From contig OX439043.1 of assembly GCA_949317995.1 (NCBI GenBank), positions 5,448,501 through 5,512,500 of the forward strand: 64,000 bases of DNA, given 5' to 3'. Below the pieces are notes generated by a model that was not told where the DNA came from, did no database searches, and saw only the letters and a list, made by a program, of their open reading frames with translations. The position numbers were made by a program, and so were the translations under genes. The stretch comes from Acholoe squamosa. Lineage: Eukaryota; Annelida; Polychaeta; Phyllodocida; Polynoidae. How positions within the stretch are numbered: the first letter of the stretch is position 1; each line of letters starts with the position of its first letter. Shown one piece after another: positions 57,301-62,899 of this stretch.

Positions 57301-60251
57301 TACAAATAAGCCGTACCTTAACCCCTCACAGACGGAATCATTGTCCCAAAGTTGCCAGAGATCCGTCATTATTTTCACAAAGATTCCCTGCACATTAATC
57401 TACCTCCATACTGCCACCTGTTTTTTTTTTGTAAAAACTTCACTGGTTCCCTGCCATACAATTATGAGGATCCCTGGTAGACTGAACAGTTCAATCAATT
57501 CAATTCAACTTTCAAACTTTTTATTATCAACTTTCAAGTACATGTTCTTCAGTTGGTAATAGCGGGCTGACCAACCCTACTATGAATTACAGATATTATA
57601 TAAAAATGAGTAATTGAGTTTGTCTTACTCAACATGCAGAACAAAGTTGTTTTTATTTTCATGCAGGTAACGATGGTAATGTTATTATTACCATGTCTAT
57701 ACCAATAATAGTACATTTACAGTATTACTCACTCTGTCACATGTGTAGCAACAATAGATTTTACAGAATTCAACTCGCCTTGTATTGAATTGTAAATAAG
57801 ATATTGGTCGTATAGTGTATTAACATATATATAGTGTTTACATATTGAATATGCTTTAGGGAGTGATCATTTTTTAACAAGAGGGGGGCTGGTGGGTTTG
57901 AGGGGAGGGTCAGAATTTTTTCAACACCTTGACCGGGGGGGTCAGAATTTTTTAAACACCTCTGATGGGGGGGGGGGTCAAAATAATTTCACCTGTTTTC
58001 AGTGGAAAACCCCGCGCGTTACTATAGGCTAAAAGGGGACATTCGCATGTGACTTTTGTCCCTTATGGGGGGTCGAAAAAATTTTACCCCCTTGAGGGGG
58101 GGTAGAAATTTTTTTCTCACATCCTAGCGCAAACCCACCAGACCCCCCTGTTGTTAAAGAATGGTCACTCCCTTAGCAGTATAAATAGTGATCAATGAAA
58201 CTAGTGACCTTGTTATCTAACACCGGGTTTATCACAGTGTGCGTGGATGTCACTATACTCTGAATATGCCTAAGGAACTACCCTTTAACTTTACCATCTC
58301 TGTCCTGACTTCCAAGTTAGTTCTGATATTTGATATTCTGTTGCCAGTAGTACTCAGTGCTAAGGCCGTTGAATGCTCAGCTATAGCAAAAGCATGCCAA
58401 GTTATAAGCAAGTATAATAATCAATCATGCGTAGTCGGTCTGCTGTGGATGTCTGGATTCACCAGTAAGGACATATGAGTCAATGTACAGTCATCTATAC
58501 TGAGAGGTAGGAATCTTCGCTGTGTACTGCTACACTGAAAGCACCAAGGTCGTCAGACTGACGATACCCAAAACTACAACCTTAGGTACTCAGATTGAGT
58601 ACCAAGGGTAGTCAACCTAATGAGGTTAGGTCAAGACACTCACCCAAGGTAGTCAAACTGATTACATAATGTTAGAGTGATAACCGTGGTGCTGACTACC
58701 TTGGGTCCTCAATCTGACTACCTAAAGCTGTAGATTTGGGTATCGTCAAATTGAGCACCTAAAGTCCTCAGCGGTGAAGACATTCAGTTGAAGACTGAAG
58801 GCCTGAAGGCCTGATCATCAAACATGAGTGGCACATACCTGCCACCTTGTGAGTTTGTCACATATTGTCAAAATAATGCCATAGACTCATACTAGGGAGA
58901 GGTATACTGAGGGAATTCACTACCTGTAAGGTGCTGCCCCCTGTCTATACCTCTTCCGACGACTCTAGGCCCTCAATCTGACGAGTTTAAAGATCTGCAG
59001 GGTTTTTGGTGTACCTACACCCAGTCTGTTTAACCAGTACTGTGCGAGGCTGGCGGGTTGTTTCCAACAGTTCATGGCGTAGAATCTGCACTAAGCTGGG
59101 GTGTGTACAGACAAGGATTCTGAACTGTAGAACAGCATTTAACAGCTCAGAATCATGCCCACGCTATGTCTCATTTCTTCTCCATTAACTCAGGGAAGCC
59201 ATACGTAGGTGTGTCATTGGGGCCCTTGATGGGGGGTCCCCAATGTCCCATGTCGATTGTAAGAAATGATCATGTCACTGTGTTGATTGTAAGAAGTGTC
59301 CATGTCACTGTGTCGATTTAAAGAAAAGCTTATGTCCCCATGTCGATTTTAAGAAAGTGCCAATGTCCCATGTCACTAGGCTAAAAAATGCCCATGTCGC
59401 CATGTCGATTTTAGGGGTCTAGAACCCTGTCATTGTTATACGCGGGGTATTATGGCATGTGTTATTTGAATACCCTCAGTGGCAAAACAAACTGAGTTCA
59501 GTGAGACTGGCTGGTCATTCAGTATTTCAAATTGATGTTCCTCAAAAGGTAATCAGCAACAAAAACTGACCTTTAAAAGACACCAGGAGACTTTGCGTAA
59601 CCCTTTTCAATTTGTTGTAATTCTACACTGGCACAGTCGGATAACCCGTAGGTGCCGAATCAGCATATCAAGCTGACTCCCGAGTGTATTAACTTTAACC
59701 CTTTGAGAGCCACTCATGCAGGAGCGCATCATGCCCATTGGTCATGATGCCCCAATGAAGTGCTGGTTAGACTGCTCGCCAGCACTTCATTTGAGCACCA
59801 TGAAGACCCCTCCAGCAGTATATCGACCCCTTAGCATGATGCATGAATGTAGCTCTAGTAAATGATTCCTTCCTTCGGCTGTTCCTGTAAGCCACACTTT
59901 GATTTGGGTTTTGGCATTAGCTGTGGTATATCTGAGAGATTTTATAGAAGTGGACTGAAGCAAGACTGCTCGGCAGCACTTCATTGGTGCATCATGCCGA
60001 CACTCCGGGACTGTACTAACCCAGTAGGGTCGGCATGATGCTTGAATGCAGCCCTGGCGAGTTACTCACTAGGGCTACATTCATGCATCATGACGACCAA
60101 TGGGCTTGATGTATGAATACATCAGCAACACCTACTACTGTACACCTACCTCTTTGTGCCCGAGTCGTGCCGCCAAGGTGAGAGGCGTTAATCCTTGTCT
60201 GTTCCTAATGTGGAGCTTTCCGCCCAGATCCACCATAAGGTCAAACATTTC
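36257..60251 (-). CDS. TRPV-family cation channel gene (5' part outside the window)
   Basis: Minus-strand exons at 60150-60251, 56696-56845, 55670-55752, one of 51598-51790 or 45927-46119, 44756-44863, 43749-43900, 42931-43040, 41860-42005, 40496-40612, 37418-37543 and 36257-36332 splice in one open frame, each with AG/GT borders. They give about 450 residues: one ankyrin repeat, a pre-S1 linker, six membrane segments, a pore loop, a TRP helix and an acidic tail. TRPV channels are tetrameric Ca2+-permeable plasma-membrane channels. In invertebrates Nanchung and Inactive/OSM-9 act in ciliated mechanosensory and chemosensory cells. The segments [36 protein letters not shown] and [17 protein letters not shown] are family hallmarks. 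Resemblance to Nanchung is from memory. TRPVs usually have 700-900 residues, so the start codon and most ankyrin repeats must lie to the right of 64000. The 3' end is unresolved. Confidence 0.93.
36340..37030. other. TRPV intron, nothing further seen
   Basis: A+T-rich intron sequence between the two C-terminal exons. Confidence 0.5.
37037..37255. mobile_element. MITE with CCTTAGTGCAAGAAGG inverted ends, second copy
   Basis: 219 bp with inverted ends CCTTAGTGCAAGAAGG and CCTTCTTGCACTAAGG, flanked by CA on both sides. The interior differs from the 56195 copy. It lies in the intron between exons 37418 and 36332. Confidence 0.75.
37418..37543 (-). CDS. TRPV exon: TRP helix and proximal C-terminus
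   Basis: A 126-bp exon of 42 codons, phase 0 to 0, with borders TTTGCAG and GTACGT. It encodes [20 protein letters not shown], then [19 protein letters not shown] and HQS. With the previous exon it completes [14 protein letters not shown], the TRP helix. The YSQPM...GRRALVIR segment matches the conserved post-TRP region of invertebrate TRPVs. Confidence 0.92.
37566..37977. mobile_element. TIR element related to the TATAAGCCGCACC family
   Basis: Left end TACCGTAAATCCTCGTGTAT, right end TTATATGCGAGGATTA. Worn copy just upstream of exon 37418-37543. Confidence 0.55.
38236..39629. mobile_element. 1.39-kb TIR insertion
   Basis: ATTAACCTAAAGATGGCC at the left is mirrored by GGCCCTCTTTAGGTTAAT at the right (one mismatch). 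Within it, GAGACGTCCAC..TTCACC motifs are also inverted, and it carries the second copy of the GAGAATAGACAACGAT repeat. Confidence 0.65.
39274..39525. repeat. Interspersed repeat, copy 2 (GAGAATAGACAACGAT family)
   Basis: Matches 22542-22815 over most of its length, including ATAATGCACTCAAGGTCACT and TCGTGCAGCAGAGCACTGCC. Confidence 0.75.
40496..40612 (-). CDS. TRPV exon: S6 and start of TRP helix
   Basis: A 117-bp exon of 39 codons, phase 0 to 0, with borders CAATACAG and GTATGT. It encodes [29 protein letters not shown] and [10 protein letters not shown]. The [15 protein letters not shown] stretch is the S6 gate-lining helix of TRPV channels, and the trailing residues begin the TRP helix. 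The acceptor end of this exon (about 30 coding bases plus the pyrimidine tract) is the apparent parent of the 14-copy tandem array at 40613-41575. Confidence 0.95.
40613..41575 (-). repeat. Tandem array of 64-69 bp units carrying copies of the S6-exon acceptor
   Basis: About 14 copies plus one degraded copy (near 41280). On the minus strand each unit has CTAAT (branch-point-like), a T-rich tract, CATCAATACAG and then GCTATATTTGTGGTGTAAAT. This matches the acceptor and first bases of the S6 exon with two main changes, which create an in-frame TAA. Units differ by a 4-bp ATAT insertion and a few substitutions. The array directly abuts the true acceptor. Confidence 0.92.
41576..41770. mobile_element. 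Fragment of the TATAAGCCGCACC element
   Basis: ACATATAAGCCGCACC near 41600 and AAAGGCTTGAAAATAATAG near 41650. Abuts the acceptor repeat array. Confidence 0.4.
41860..42005 (-). CDS. TRPV exon: S5 end, pore helix and selectivity filter
   Basis: A 146-bp exon, phase 1 to 0, between TTTATTTCAG and GTAAGG. It encodes (A)[19 protein letters not shown], then [19 protein letters not shown] and [10 protein letters not shown]. The pore helix is followed by LGEFGD in the position of the filter, where vertebrate TRPV1-4 have GMGD/E. The acidic residues fit a cation-selective pore. It joins the S6 exon in phase. Confidence 0.93.
42487..42719. mobile_element. CGTATAAGACGCACC element, complete-looking
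   Basis: Inverted ends CCGTAATCTCCCGCG and CGCGGGAGATTACG. TATAAGACGCAC occurs three times inside. A partial relative is at 63850-63935. Confidence 0.75.
42722..42915. mobile_element. Hairpin-module MITE copy in a TRPV intron
   Basis: ATGCTCCAATGAAGTGCTGG / CACCAGTACTTCATTGGTG hairpin and GGGTCGGC. Ends TTTAATGGGTTA, 16 bp from exon 42931-43040. Confidence 0.65.
42931..43040 (-). CDS. TRPV exon: S4-S5 linker and S5
   Basis: A 110-bp exon, phase 2 to 1, with borders TTCACAG and GTAGGT. It encodes (R)[19 protein letters not shown], then [17 protein letters not shown] and one base of Ala. [11 protein letters not shown] is the signature TRPV S4-S5 linker that couples the voltage-sensor-like domain to the pore. 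VGFSQA is the conserved S5 motif. The final G joins CA of the next exon. Confidence 0.94.
43397..43452 (-). pseudogene. Partial duplicate of the S4 exon end
   Basis: Minus strand reads ATTCTCACCACAGCACC and CTCTTCTTCTGTCAGTAAAT, nearly the same as the last 45 bp and donor of exon 43749-43900. It would encode [12 protein letters not shown]. Flanking intron bases (TTTATTT side) match too, so it is a tandem DNA duplication. The rest of the copy has been lost and a hairpin MITE separates the two. Confidence 0.75.
43480..43725. mobile_element. Hairpin-module MITE copy between S4 exon and its partial copy
   Basis: CTCCAATGAAGTGCTGGGAG / CCAGCACTTCATTGGAAC, CCGACCCT..AGGGTCGAC, GAGTTACTCGC and CTTAAAGGGTGA. 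Confidence 0.7.
43749..43900 (-). CDS. TRPV exon: S3 and S4
   Basis: A 152-bp exon, phase 0 to 2, with borders CCTCCAG and GTAAAT. It encodes [20 protein letters not shown] (S3), [12 protein letters not shown], then [18 protein letters not shown] (S4) and the first two bases of Arg. As in other TRPs, S4 carries few positive charges. The split CG-A codon gives the Arg that starts RGFKLVGPF in the next exon. A damaged copy of the last 45 bp of this exon with its donor lies at about 43397-43452. Confidence 0.92.
44225..44430. mobile_element. Hairpin-module MITE copy
   Basis: CACCGATGAAGTGCTGGTG, GAGCTTCATTGGTGCATCAT and GGTGAGTTACTCACCAGGGC. A Harbinger-like copy is inserted at its right edge. 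Confidence 0.65.
44434..44684. mobile_element. Harbinger-like G/C-tract MITE, copy 4
   Basis: GGGAGTGGTCACTTTTAACA..TTAAAAAGTGACCACTCCC with TTA duplications. 72 bp from exon 44756-44863. Confidence 0.88.
44756..44863 (-). CDS. TRPV exon: S2
   Basis: A 108-bp exon of 36 codons, phase 0 to 0, with borders TGTCCAG and GTAAGG. It encodes [19 protein letters not shown], then [17 protein letters not shown]: a hydrophobic S2 helix followed by the S2-S3 cytosolic turn. It joins in phase to either S1 exon upstream and to [10 protein letters not shown] of the S3-S4 exon downstream. Confidence 0.92.
44990..45925. other. TRPV intron, A+T-rich
   Basis: No feature beyond low-complexity A/T sequence between the S2 exon and S1-b. 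Confidence 0.5.
45927..46119 (-). CDS. TRPV alternative exon S1-b (S1 and S1-S2 loop)
   Basis: A 193-bp exon between TCTCACAG and GTAAGT, phase 2 to 0. Its first base A completes AG-A (Arg). It then encodes [20 protein letters not shown] (S1), [11 protein letters not shown], a loop with two sequons (NVT, NTT), and ends [16 protein letters not shown], running into [12 protein letters not shown] of the S2 exon. It has the same length and phases as exon 51598-51790, so the two can replace each other but cannot both be used without a frameshift. It lies 1.06 kb from the S2 exon. Confidence 0.93.
46125..46638. other. TRPV intron, nothing recognised
   Basis: Unique A+T-rich sequence upstream of exon S1-b. 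Confidence 0.45.
46641..46883 (+). repeat. tRNA-derived SINE, copy 3
   Basis: 5' part with CATACCGATCCAGGTGTAGT, then a tRNA-like stretch (46785-46855). Box A is TAGCTCAGGGGTAGAG and box B is GGGTTCGAGTCCC. The acceptor stem GGGGAAG/TTTCTCC pairs with two G-T pairs. The anticodon arm does not form. Inserted in the TRPV intron on the opposite strand. Confidence 0.78.
46890..47875. other. TRPV intron, nothing recognised
   Basis: Includes a short (CA)n run near 47315. Confidence 0.45.
47879..48103. mobile_element. CACTGTAAAA MITE, copy 3
   Basis: CACTGAAAAAAATGTTGTCG at the left and TTTTTTACAGTG at the right with TA outside. GTTGCCAGAGATCTGTTGTT and GGGGCTTCTTGTAAAAACTG are shared. Confidence 0.82.
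48285..48665. mobile_element. Degraded hairpin-module MITE copy
   Basis: GTCGGCATGATGCTCCAAGG, CAGTGCTGG and GCATCGGTGCATCATGACAA remain. Confidence 0.45.
48670..49920. other. TRPV intron, nothing recognised
   Basis: A+T-rich sequence leading to the 48-bp minisatellite. Open frames at 49047-49326 are hydrophobic, but no splice context or family match is seen. Confidence 0.4.
49927..51135. repeat. 48-bp minisatellite, about 25 copies, with nine-unit higher-order repeat
   Basis: Unit includes CAGCCCAGTCATGGTACACT and CTATCATCTTGTTCTGATGG. Because 48 is a multiple of 3, several frames stay open on both strands. The minus-strand frame (49809-51239) reads [16 protein letters not shown] per unit and the plus-strand frame [16 protein letters not shown]. 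Variant units (GGAACAG; GGCACTG plus CATCCTG) recur exactly nine units (432 bp) apart, so a nine-unit block was duplicated. It sits in the intron between the two alternative S1 exons. I read it as non-coding; no splice-site or start context argues otherwise. Confidence 0.93.
51140..51480. repeat. Degenerate short repeats beside the minisatellite
   Basis: Short imperfect iterations of motifs such as TTGACCTTGG, CAAGGTCA-like and TTGCCATCC follow the 48-bp array. They look like an older, decayed tandem region. No gene is seen here. Confidence 0.35.
51598..51790 (-). CDS. TRPV alternative exon S1-a (S1 and S1-S2 loop)
   Basis: A 193-bp exon between ACCCACAG and GTGAGT, phase 2 to 0. It starts with G, which completes AG-G (Arg), then encodes [20 protein letters not shown] (S1), LRPGTDNY, and a loop with three N-glycosylation sequons (NIT, NGT, NVT). 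It ends [16 protein letters not shown]. It is a paralogue of the exon at 45927-46119: same length, same phases, shared LRPGTD and KDPCFLL motifs, but a different S1 and loop. It precedes S2 exon 44756-44863 in phase. It is the upstream member of the pair. Confidence 0.93.
52038..52239. mobile_element. TATAAGCCGCACC element, complete-looking
   Basis: Inverted ends CCGTAAATTCTC and GAGAATTTACGG with TA on both sides. CTTGTATAAGCCGCACC and CGTATAAGCCGCACC inside. Confidence 0.78.
52640..53240. other. Low-complexity G/C runs and a MITE scrap
   Basis: G- and C-tracts near 52890 and 53115. CCAATGGGCATGATGG..TTAAGGGGTTGA at 53195-53240 is the end of a hairpin-module MITE. Confidence 0.4.
53450..53895. 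mobile_element. Two hairpin-module MITE copies
   Basis: First copy about 53450-53670 (worn). The second, about 53700-53895, has CAACAATGAAGTGCTGTTGA / CAACAACACTTCATTGGTGC and CAGCCCTGGTGAGTTA / TTCACCAGGGCTGC hairpins. Confidence 0.65.
53923..54204. mobile_element. Harbinger-like G/C-tract MITE, copy 5
   Basis: GGGAGTGATCATTTTTTAAC..AAAAAATGATCACTCCC with TTA duplications. The first 24 bp at the left end (with TTA) are duplicated at 53896-53919. Confidence 0.88.
54972..55050. repeat. Short palindrome
   Basis: TATATGTGGATCAACATGGT and ACCATGTTGATCCATATA face each other across about 40 bp. Confidence 0.7.
55168..55610. mobile_element. AATCGACATG element interrupted by a Harbinger-like MITE
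   Basis: ACCCCTAAAATCGACATGG at the left, CCTAAAATCGG and CAAATCGACAGGG after the insertion at 55214-55461. Related in inverted sense to the array at 59240-59425. Confidence 0.45.
55214..55461. mobile_element. Harbinger-like G/C-tract MITE, copy 6
   Basis: GGGAGTGATCATTTTTTAAC..GTTAAAAAATGATCACTCCC with TTA duplications. 209 bp from exon 55670-55752. Confidence 0.9.
55670..55752 (-). CDS. TRPV exon: pre-S1 segment
   Basis: An 83-bp exon, phase 0 to 2, between TTTCAG and GTAACA. It encodes [17 protein letters not shown] and [10 protein letters not shown], then the first two bases (AG) of an Arg codon. The pattern HLDMIDG...LL..KW..F.K.R is the TRPV pre-S1 helix that contacts the membrane and the TRP helix. 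The split Arg codon matters: either downstream S1 exon supplies a base (G or A) that still gives Arg. Confidence 0.92.
55945..56140. mobile_element. Hairpin-module MITE copy
   Basis: GGTGAGTAACTCGCCAGGG, TTTCATTGGTGCATCATGAC and CCAATGGGCATGATGCACTC. Confidence 0.6.
56195..56490. mobile_element. MITE with CCTTAGTGCAAGAAGG inverted ends
   Basis: Inverted ends CCTTAGTGCAAGAAGGTTGT enclose about 250 bp with no coding potential. The element splits the 52-bp donor repeat array. The same ends occur at 37037-37255, and a deleted remnant lies near 11463-11500. Confidence 0.75.
56506..56740 (-). repeat. 52-bp tandem repeat copying the 3' end and donor of a TRPV exon
   Basis: Four in-register copies, counting the genuine exon end. 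Each holds the exon's AGTCAGCCATGTAC segment, ATATATGGT and the donor GTAAGT, then ATTTATTGACAACACC. A fifth, decayed copy at about 56157-56190 is separated from the rest by the palindromic insertion at 56195-56490. Use of a distal donor would add TGA in frame. Confidence 0.9.
56696..56845 (-). CDS. TRPV exon: linker after ankyrin domain
   Basis: A 150-bp exon of 50 codons, phase 0 to 0, with borders TTCCAG and GTAAGT. It starts [18 protein letters not shown] and continues [14 protein letters not shown], the conserved TRPV stretch that follows the ankyrin repeats, and ends [12 protein letters not shown]. The joined product runs smoothly from the ankyrin exon and into [11 protein letters not shown] of the next exon. 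The 3' end of this exon and its donor site have been copied in tandem in the adjacent intron (see the 56506-56740 repeat). Confidence 0.93.
57330..57490. mobile_element. CACTGTAAAA MITE, copy 4, truncated
   Basis: GTTGCCAGAGATCCGTCATT, CATACTGCCACCTG and GATCCCTGGTAGA are recognisable; the termini are missing. Confidence 0.6.
57491..57600 (-). mobile_element. Possible LINE 3' tail
   Basis: On the minus strand AATAAAAAGTTTGAAAGTTG runs into the short tandem AATTGAATTGATTGAA, which resembles a LINE terminus. No coding part is present. Confidence 0.3.
57859..58172. mobile_element. Harbinger-like G/C-tract MITE, copy 7
   Basis: GGGAGTGATCATTTTTTAAC..GTTAAAGAATGGTCACTCCC with TTA duplications; G8-G10 tracts on one arm. 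Confidence 0.9.
58533..58788. mobile_element. Foldback element with CACTGAAA end, copy 2
   Basis: GTCAGACTGACGATACCCAA and AACTACAACCTTAGGTACTC on the left are mirrored by GACTACCTAAAGCTGTAG and TTTGGGTATCGTCAAATTGA. More diverged than the copy at 10473-10754. Confidence 0.7.
59240..59425. repeat. Degenerate 35-40 bp tandem repeat (CATGTCGATTxTAAGAAA)
   Basis: Five imperfect units of CATGTCxCxxTGTCGATTxTA followed by AGAAA. Ends CATGTCGATTTTAGGGGTCT, the inverse of the 55168 element end. Confidence 0.7.
59697..60125. mobile_element. Two hairpin-module MITE copies with an inserted scrap
   Basis: TTAACCCTTTGAGAGCC start, CCCCAATGAAGTGCTGGTTA / GCCAGCACTTCATTTGAGC, then at 59965 CAGCACTTCATTGGTGCATC and GAGTTACTCACTAGGGC. 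A TGTAAGCCACACTTTGATTT scrap near 59880 comes from the TATAAGCC family. Confidence 0.6.
60150..60251 (-). CDS. TRPV exon: last ankyrin repeat
   Basis: The 102-bp exon (34 codons, phase 0 to 0) starts after a T-rich tract ending TTTCAG and ends before GTAGGT. It encodes [17 protein letters not shown] followed by [17 protein letters not shown], a complete ankyrin repeat with the TPL motif of the first helix. In TRPV channels this is the last repeat of the cytosolic N-terminal ankyrin domain, just before the linker. It is the right-most exon I can place. No further ankyrin coding sequence is visible between 60252 and 64000, so an intron of at least 3.7 kb follows upstream. Confidence 0.92.
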
Positions 60252-60259
60252 CTGAAATT

Positions 60260-61320
60260 GAAAATAAAAAATTGCAGGACACACCGTTATTAAGAATGCA
60301 AAAGAGAGTAAAAGTGTTTTTCAGATTACATACAATTTTGAAGGAAGAAAAGATACAAGGAAGGTCATTTATACTTGCAATTGGAATCATTTGAGAAAGG
60401 TTTTATATTCTCATCTCTATAATTGGAGAGGGAGAGAGGAAATGTCTATCCAAATCACTTTTTCTGCTTTATTCAAGAAATGGAGGCCAGAATATACGAC
60501 TGGGTATGCATATGACAAATCGATTATTTTAAATTAAGTTTTTCAAATTTCAATGATTTATCACATGTTCTTAAACGTACCTCGGGGTGGGTGTATGCCT
60601 GTTTTTGGTGGTCAAGGATTTGGCAGAGAGGAAGGGAAGGAAAGGGAAAAAATCATGAATCATCAAAATAATCAAGTATTGGTAAGTATCGGTACAAATG
60701 AGGTTATTCATGACATATTCATAAGCTAGACCATCGCTATATTCTCCTTTTTTCTTTTTTCTATCATACTCTTTTCATGATTTAGATTCTCTTCAGCAAT
60801 TAATATTCCCCCCCCCATTTTCCAGCATTATCAATAAATCCCAATGAATGCTGTAAATTGTTTTGATAATGAATTGCACTTTTCATCGTATCTACTAGGT
60901 TTTAATCAATAAAATATCATTTTCCATTTCATAGTAATAATTATTTCACATGGATTATGCAAAATCATTTTATCATTGATGACAGTATAGCACAACAGTA
61001 TAGATTCTGTTAGTCGATTTCTAATGGCAGGCACATTGGTATAATGGTTAGAATGCGCAGCAGGTACACTTATAGATTCTATCAATATTTCAATCCATTT
61101 TCTACACTTCCATTCAGCATTCTTCATTGCCTTACTTTGTAAAAGCAAGAACAGACCACTCTCTGTCATTTGAATAAAAGCAGAAAATCAGGCAACCTCC
61201 GGTGAATGAAATCAGGGAACTTCATTTTCAGTTTATTACACCCTATTTGAATAGCTTTTCTCAAATTTTGATAATTTGATTAATTATCAGGTCAGTTGCT
61301 AAGGCCAATATCTTTTTGTC
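60260..61320. other. TRPV intron; tRNA box-A-like relic at 61027
   Basis: GCACATTGGTATAATGGTTA..GAATGCGCAGCAGGT resembles the D-arm half of a tRNA or SINE head; no box B follows. Otherwise A+T-rich with no exon seen. Confidence 0.35.
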
Positions 61321-61324
61321 ATAA

Positions 61325-61540
61325 CACTGCACGGACCTTTAGATTTAAGCAGTTAAAGCTGCTTAAAGTCGCTTAATGGCCGTAGTTTTGCAGCTTTAAT
61401 GAGCTTTCTGCACCTTTAAGCATTAAAGTTGCATAAAGCTCATTAAACTCTGCCTTTAATCAACTTTAAGCAACTTTGAGTGCCGATTTTAGCAACCTTT
61501 AGCAACTTTACACTACTTAAATCTGAAAGTTTGTGCAGTG
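61325..61540. mobile_element. TIR element with CACTGCAC ends and TAA duplication
   Basis: CACTGCACGGACCTTTAGAT..AAATCTGAAAGTTTGTGCAG-TG with TAA on both sides. The interior is rich in AGCTTTAA/TTAAAGCT words in both orientations. CACTG ends with a 3-bp duplication could be CACTA/EnSpm-like. Confidence 0.75.
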
Positions 61541-61564
61541 TAATATGTTCAAAATAGAGAGAGA

Positions 61565-61720
61565 CTTAGGCTCCTAAATGATAGCATGATGCGGTATTTG
61601 TTGTCATGATGCACTGAAGAAGCAAAGTTTTATGTATCGCTGGCACTGTATCGACGCATCATGACAAGTCTTGTGGAGCGCAAACATTAGAGCCGGCATG
61701 ATGCATGATAGCACTCATTG
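61565..61720. mobile_element. Degraded hairpin-module MITE
   Basis: GTCATGATGCACTGAAGAAG, GACGCATCATGACAAG and GCCGGCATGATGCATGATAG remain. Confidence 0.45.
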
Positions 61721-61734
61721 ACTACAAATTTATA

Positions 61735-61822
61735 AAGCGCTCTGCAGCTCTTCATGGGCTGAGATCTGATTAATTTACAAATTTATAAAGGGCTCTGCAG
61801 CTCTTTAAGGGCTGATTAATTT
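61735..61822. repeat. Short local duplication
   Basis: TACAAATTTATAAAG..GCTCTGCAGCTCTT occurs twice about 48 bp apart. Confidence 0.6.
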
Positions 61823-62179
61823 ACAGTGTTCACTGTATAGGGCTTAGTATAGAGGTCTAGTGAGTCCACCATTGCTGGATCTTTCACCTGGTGAGATAAG
61901 CACTGATAAAAACCAGCATGATGGGTACCAGGTGTTACATAATGTACCCAAAAAATTCTGCATTGAATCCAGGGAATGATCTGATTGGTTGATAATGTAT
62001 CCCGGGTCAACCCTATAGTATATTGATGAGGAAATTACCAAAACTGCTATACGGGTGTAATAAATGTGAAAATCAAAGTGTAGGCTACACTTGAACTTCA
62101 AACTTGTTCATAAATACCATCTTTATTTAGCACATATTTAACGGTCAGGTTCTACAGGAAGGCAATGTTAAAATAGAAG

Positions 62180-62890
62180 CACTGAGATTAATTAATGCAG
62201 AGGGCCTTAATTTTGAGGACCTTGATCCTGAGGGCCTTAATGCTGAGGACCTTAATTCTGAGGCCATAATGCTGAGGTCCTTAATGGTGGGGACCATAAT
62301 GCTGAGGGCCATAATGCTGAGGGCCATAACGCTAACGGTCACAATGCTGGGAGTCTTAATGCAGAGGGCAATTATGCAGAGGGCCATAATGCCAAGGGCC
62401 TTAATGCTGAGGGCTATAATGCTGAGGGATGTTGAGGGCCTTAATGCTGAGGGCTATAATGCTGAGGGCCTTAAGAGGGATTTAATGCTATGGGCCATAA
62501 TATTAATGTGCTCAATACTGAGGTCCTTAATGCTGAGGGCCTTATTGATGAGGTGCTAAATACTGGGGCCTTATGCTGAGGACCTTAATGCTGAGGGCCT
62601 TAATGCTGAGGGCCTTATTGTTGAGGTGCTAAATACTGGGGCCTTATGCTGAGGACCTTAATGCTGAGGGCCTTAATGCTGAGGGCCTTATTGTTGAGGT
62701 GCTAAATACTGGGGCCTTATGCTGAGGGGCTTAATGCTAAGGGCCTAAATGCTACAGGCCTTAACACTGAAGGTCTTAAATGCCGAGGGCCATAATACAC
62801 TTATGACATTGGTGCTTAGGGCATTTTATTGCCAAGGGCCTTAATGCAGAGGGCCATGAAACTAGCACTAGGGGCCTTTATATTGAGGGC
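62180..62890. repeat. 15-bp minisatellite (CTTAATGCTGAGGGC) with 72-bp higher-order unit
   Basis: Some 40 imperfect units. A block containing TTGTTGAGGTGCTAAATACT and GGGGCCTTATGCTGAGG repeats about three times between 62540 and 62725. Confidence 0.85.
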
Positions 62891-62899
62891 CTAAATTCA

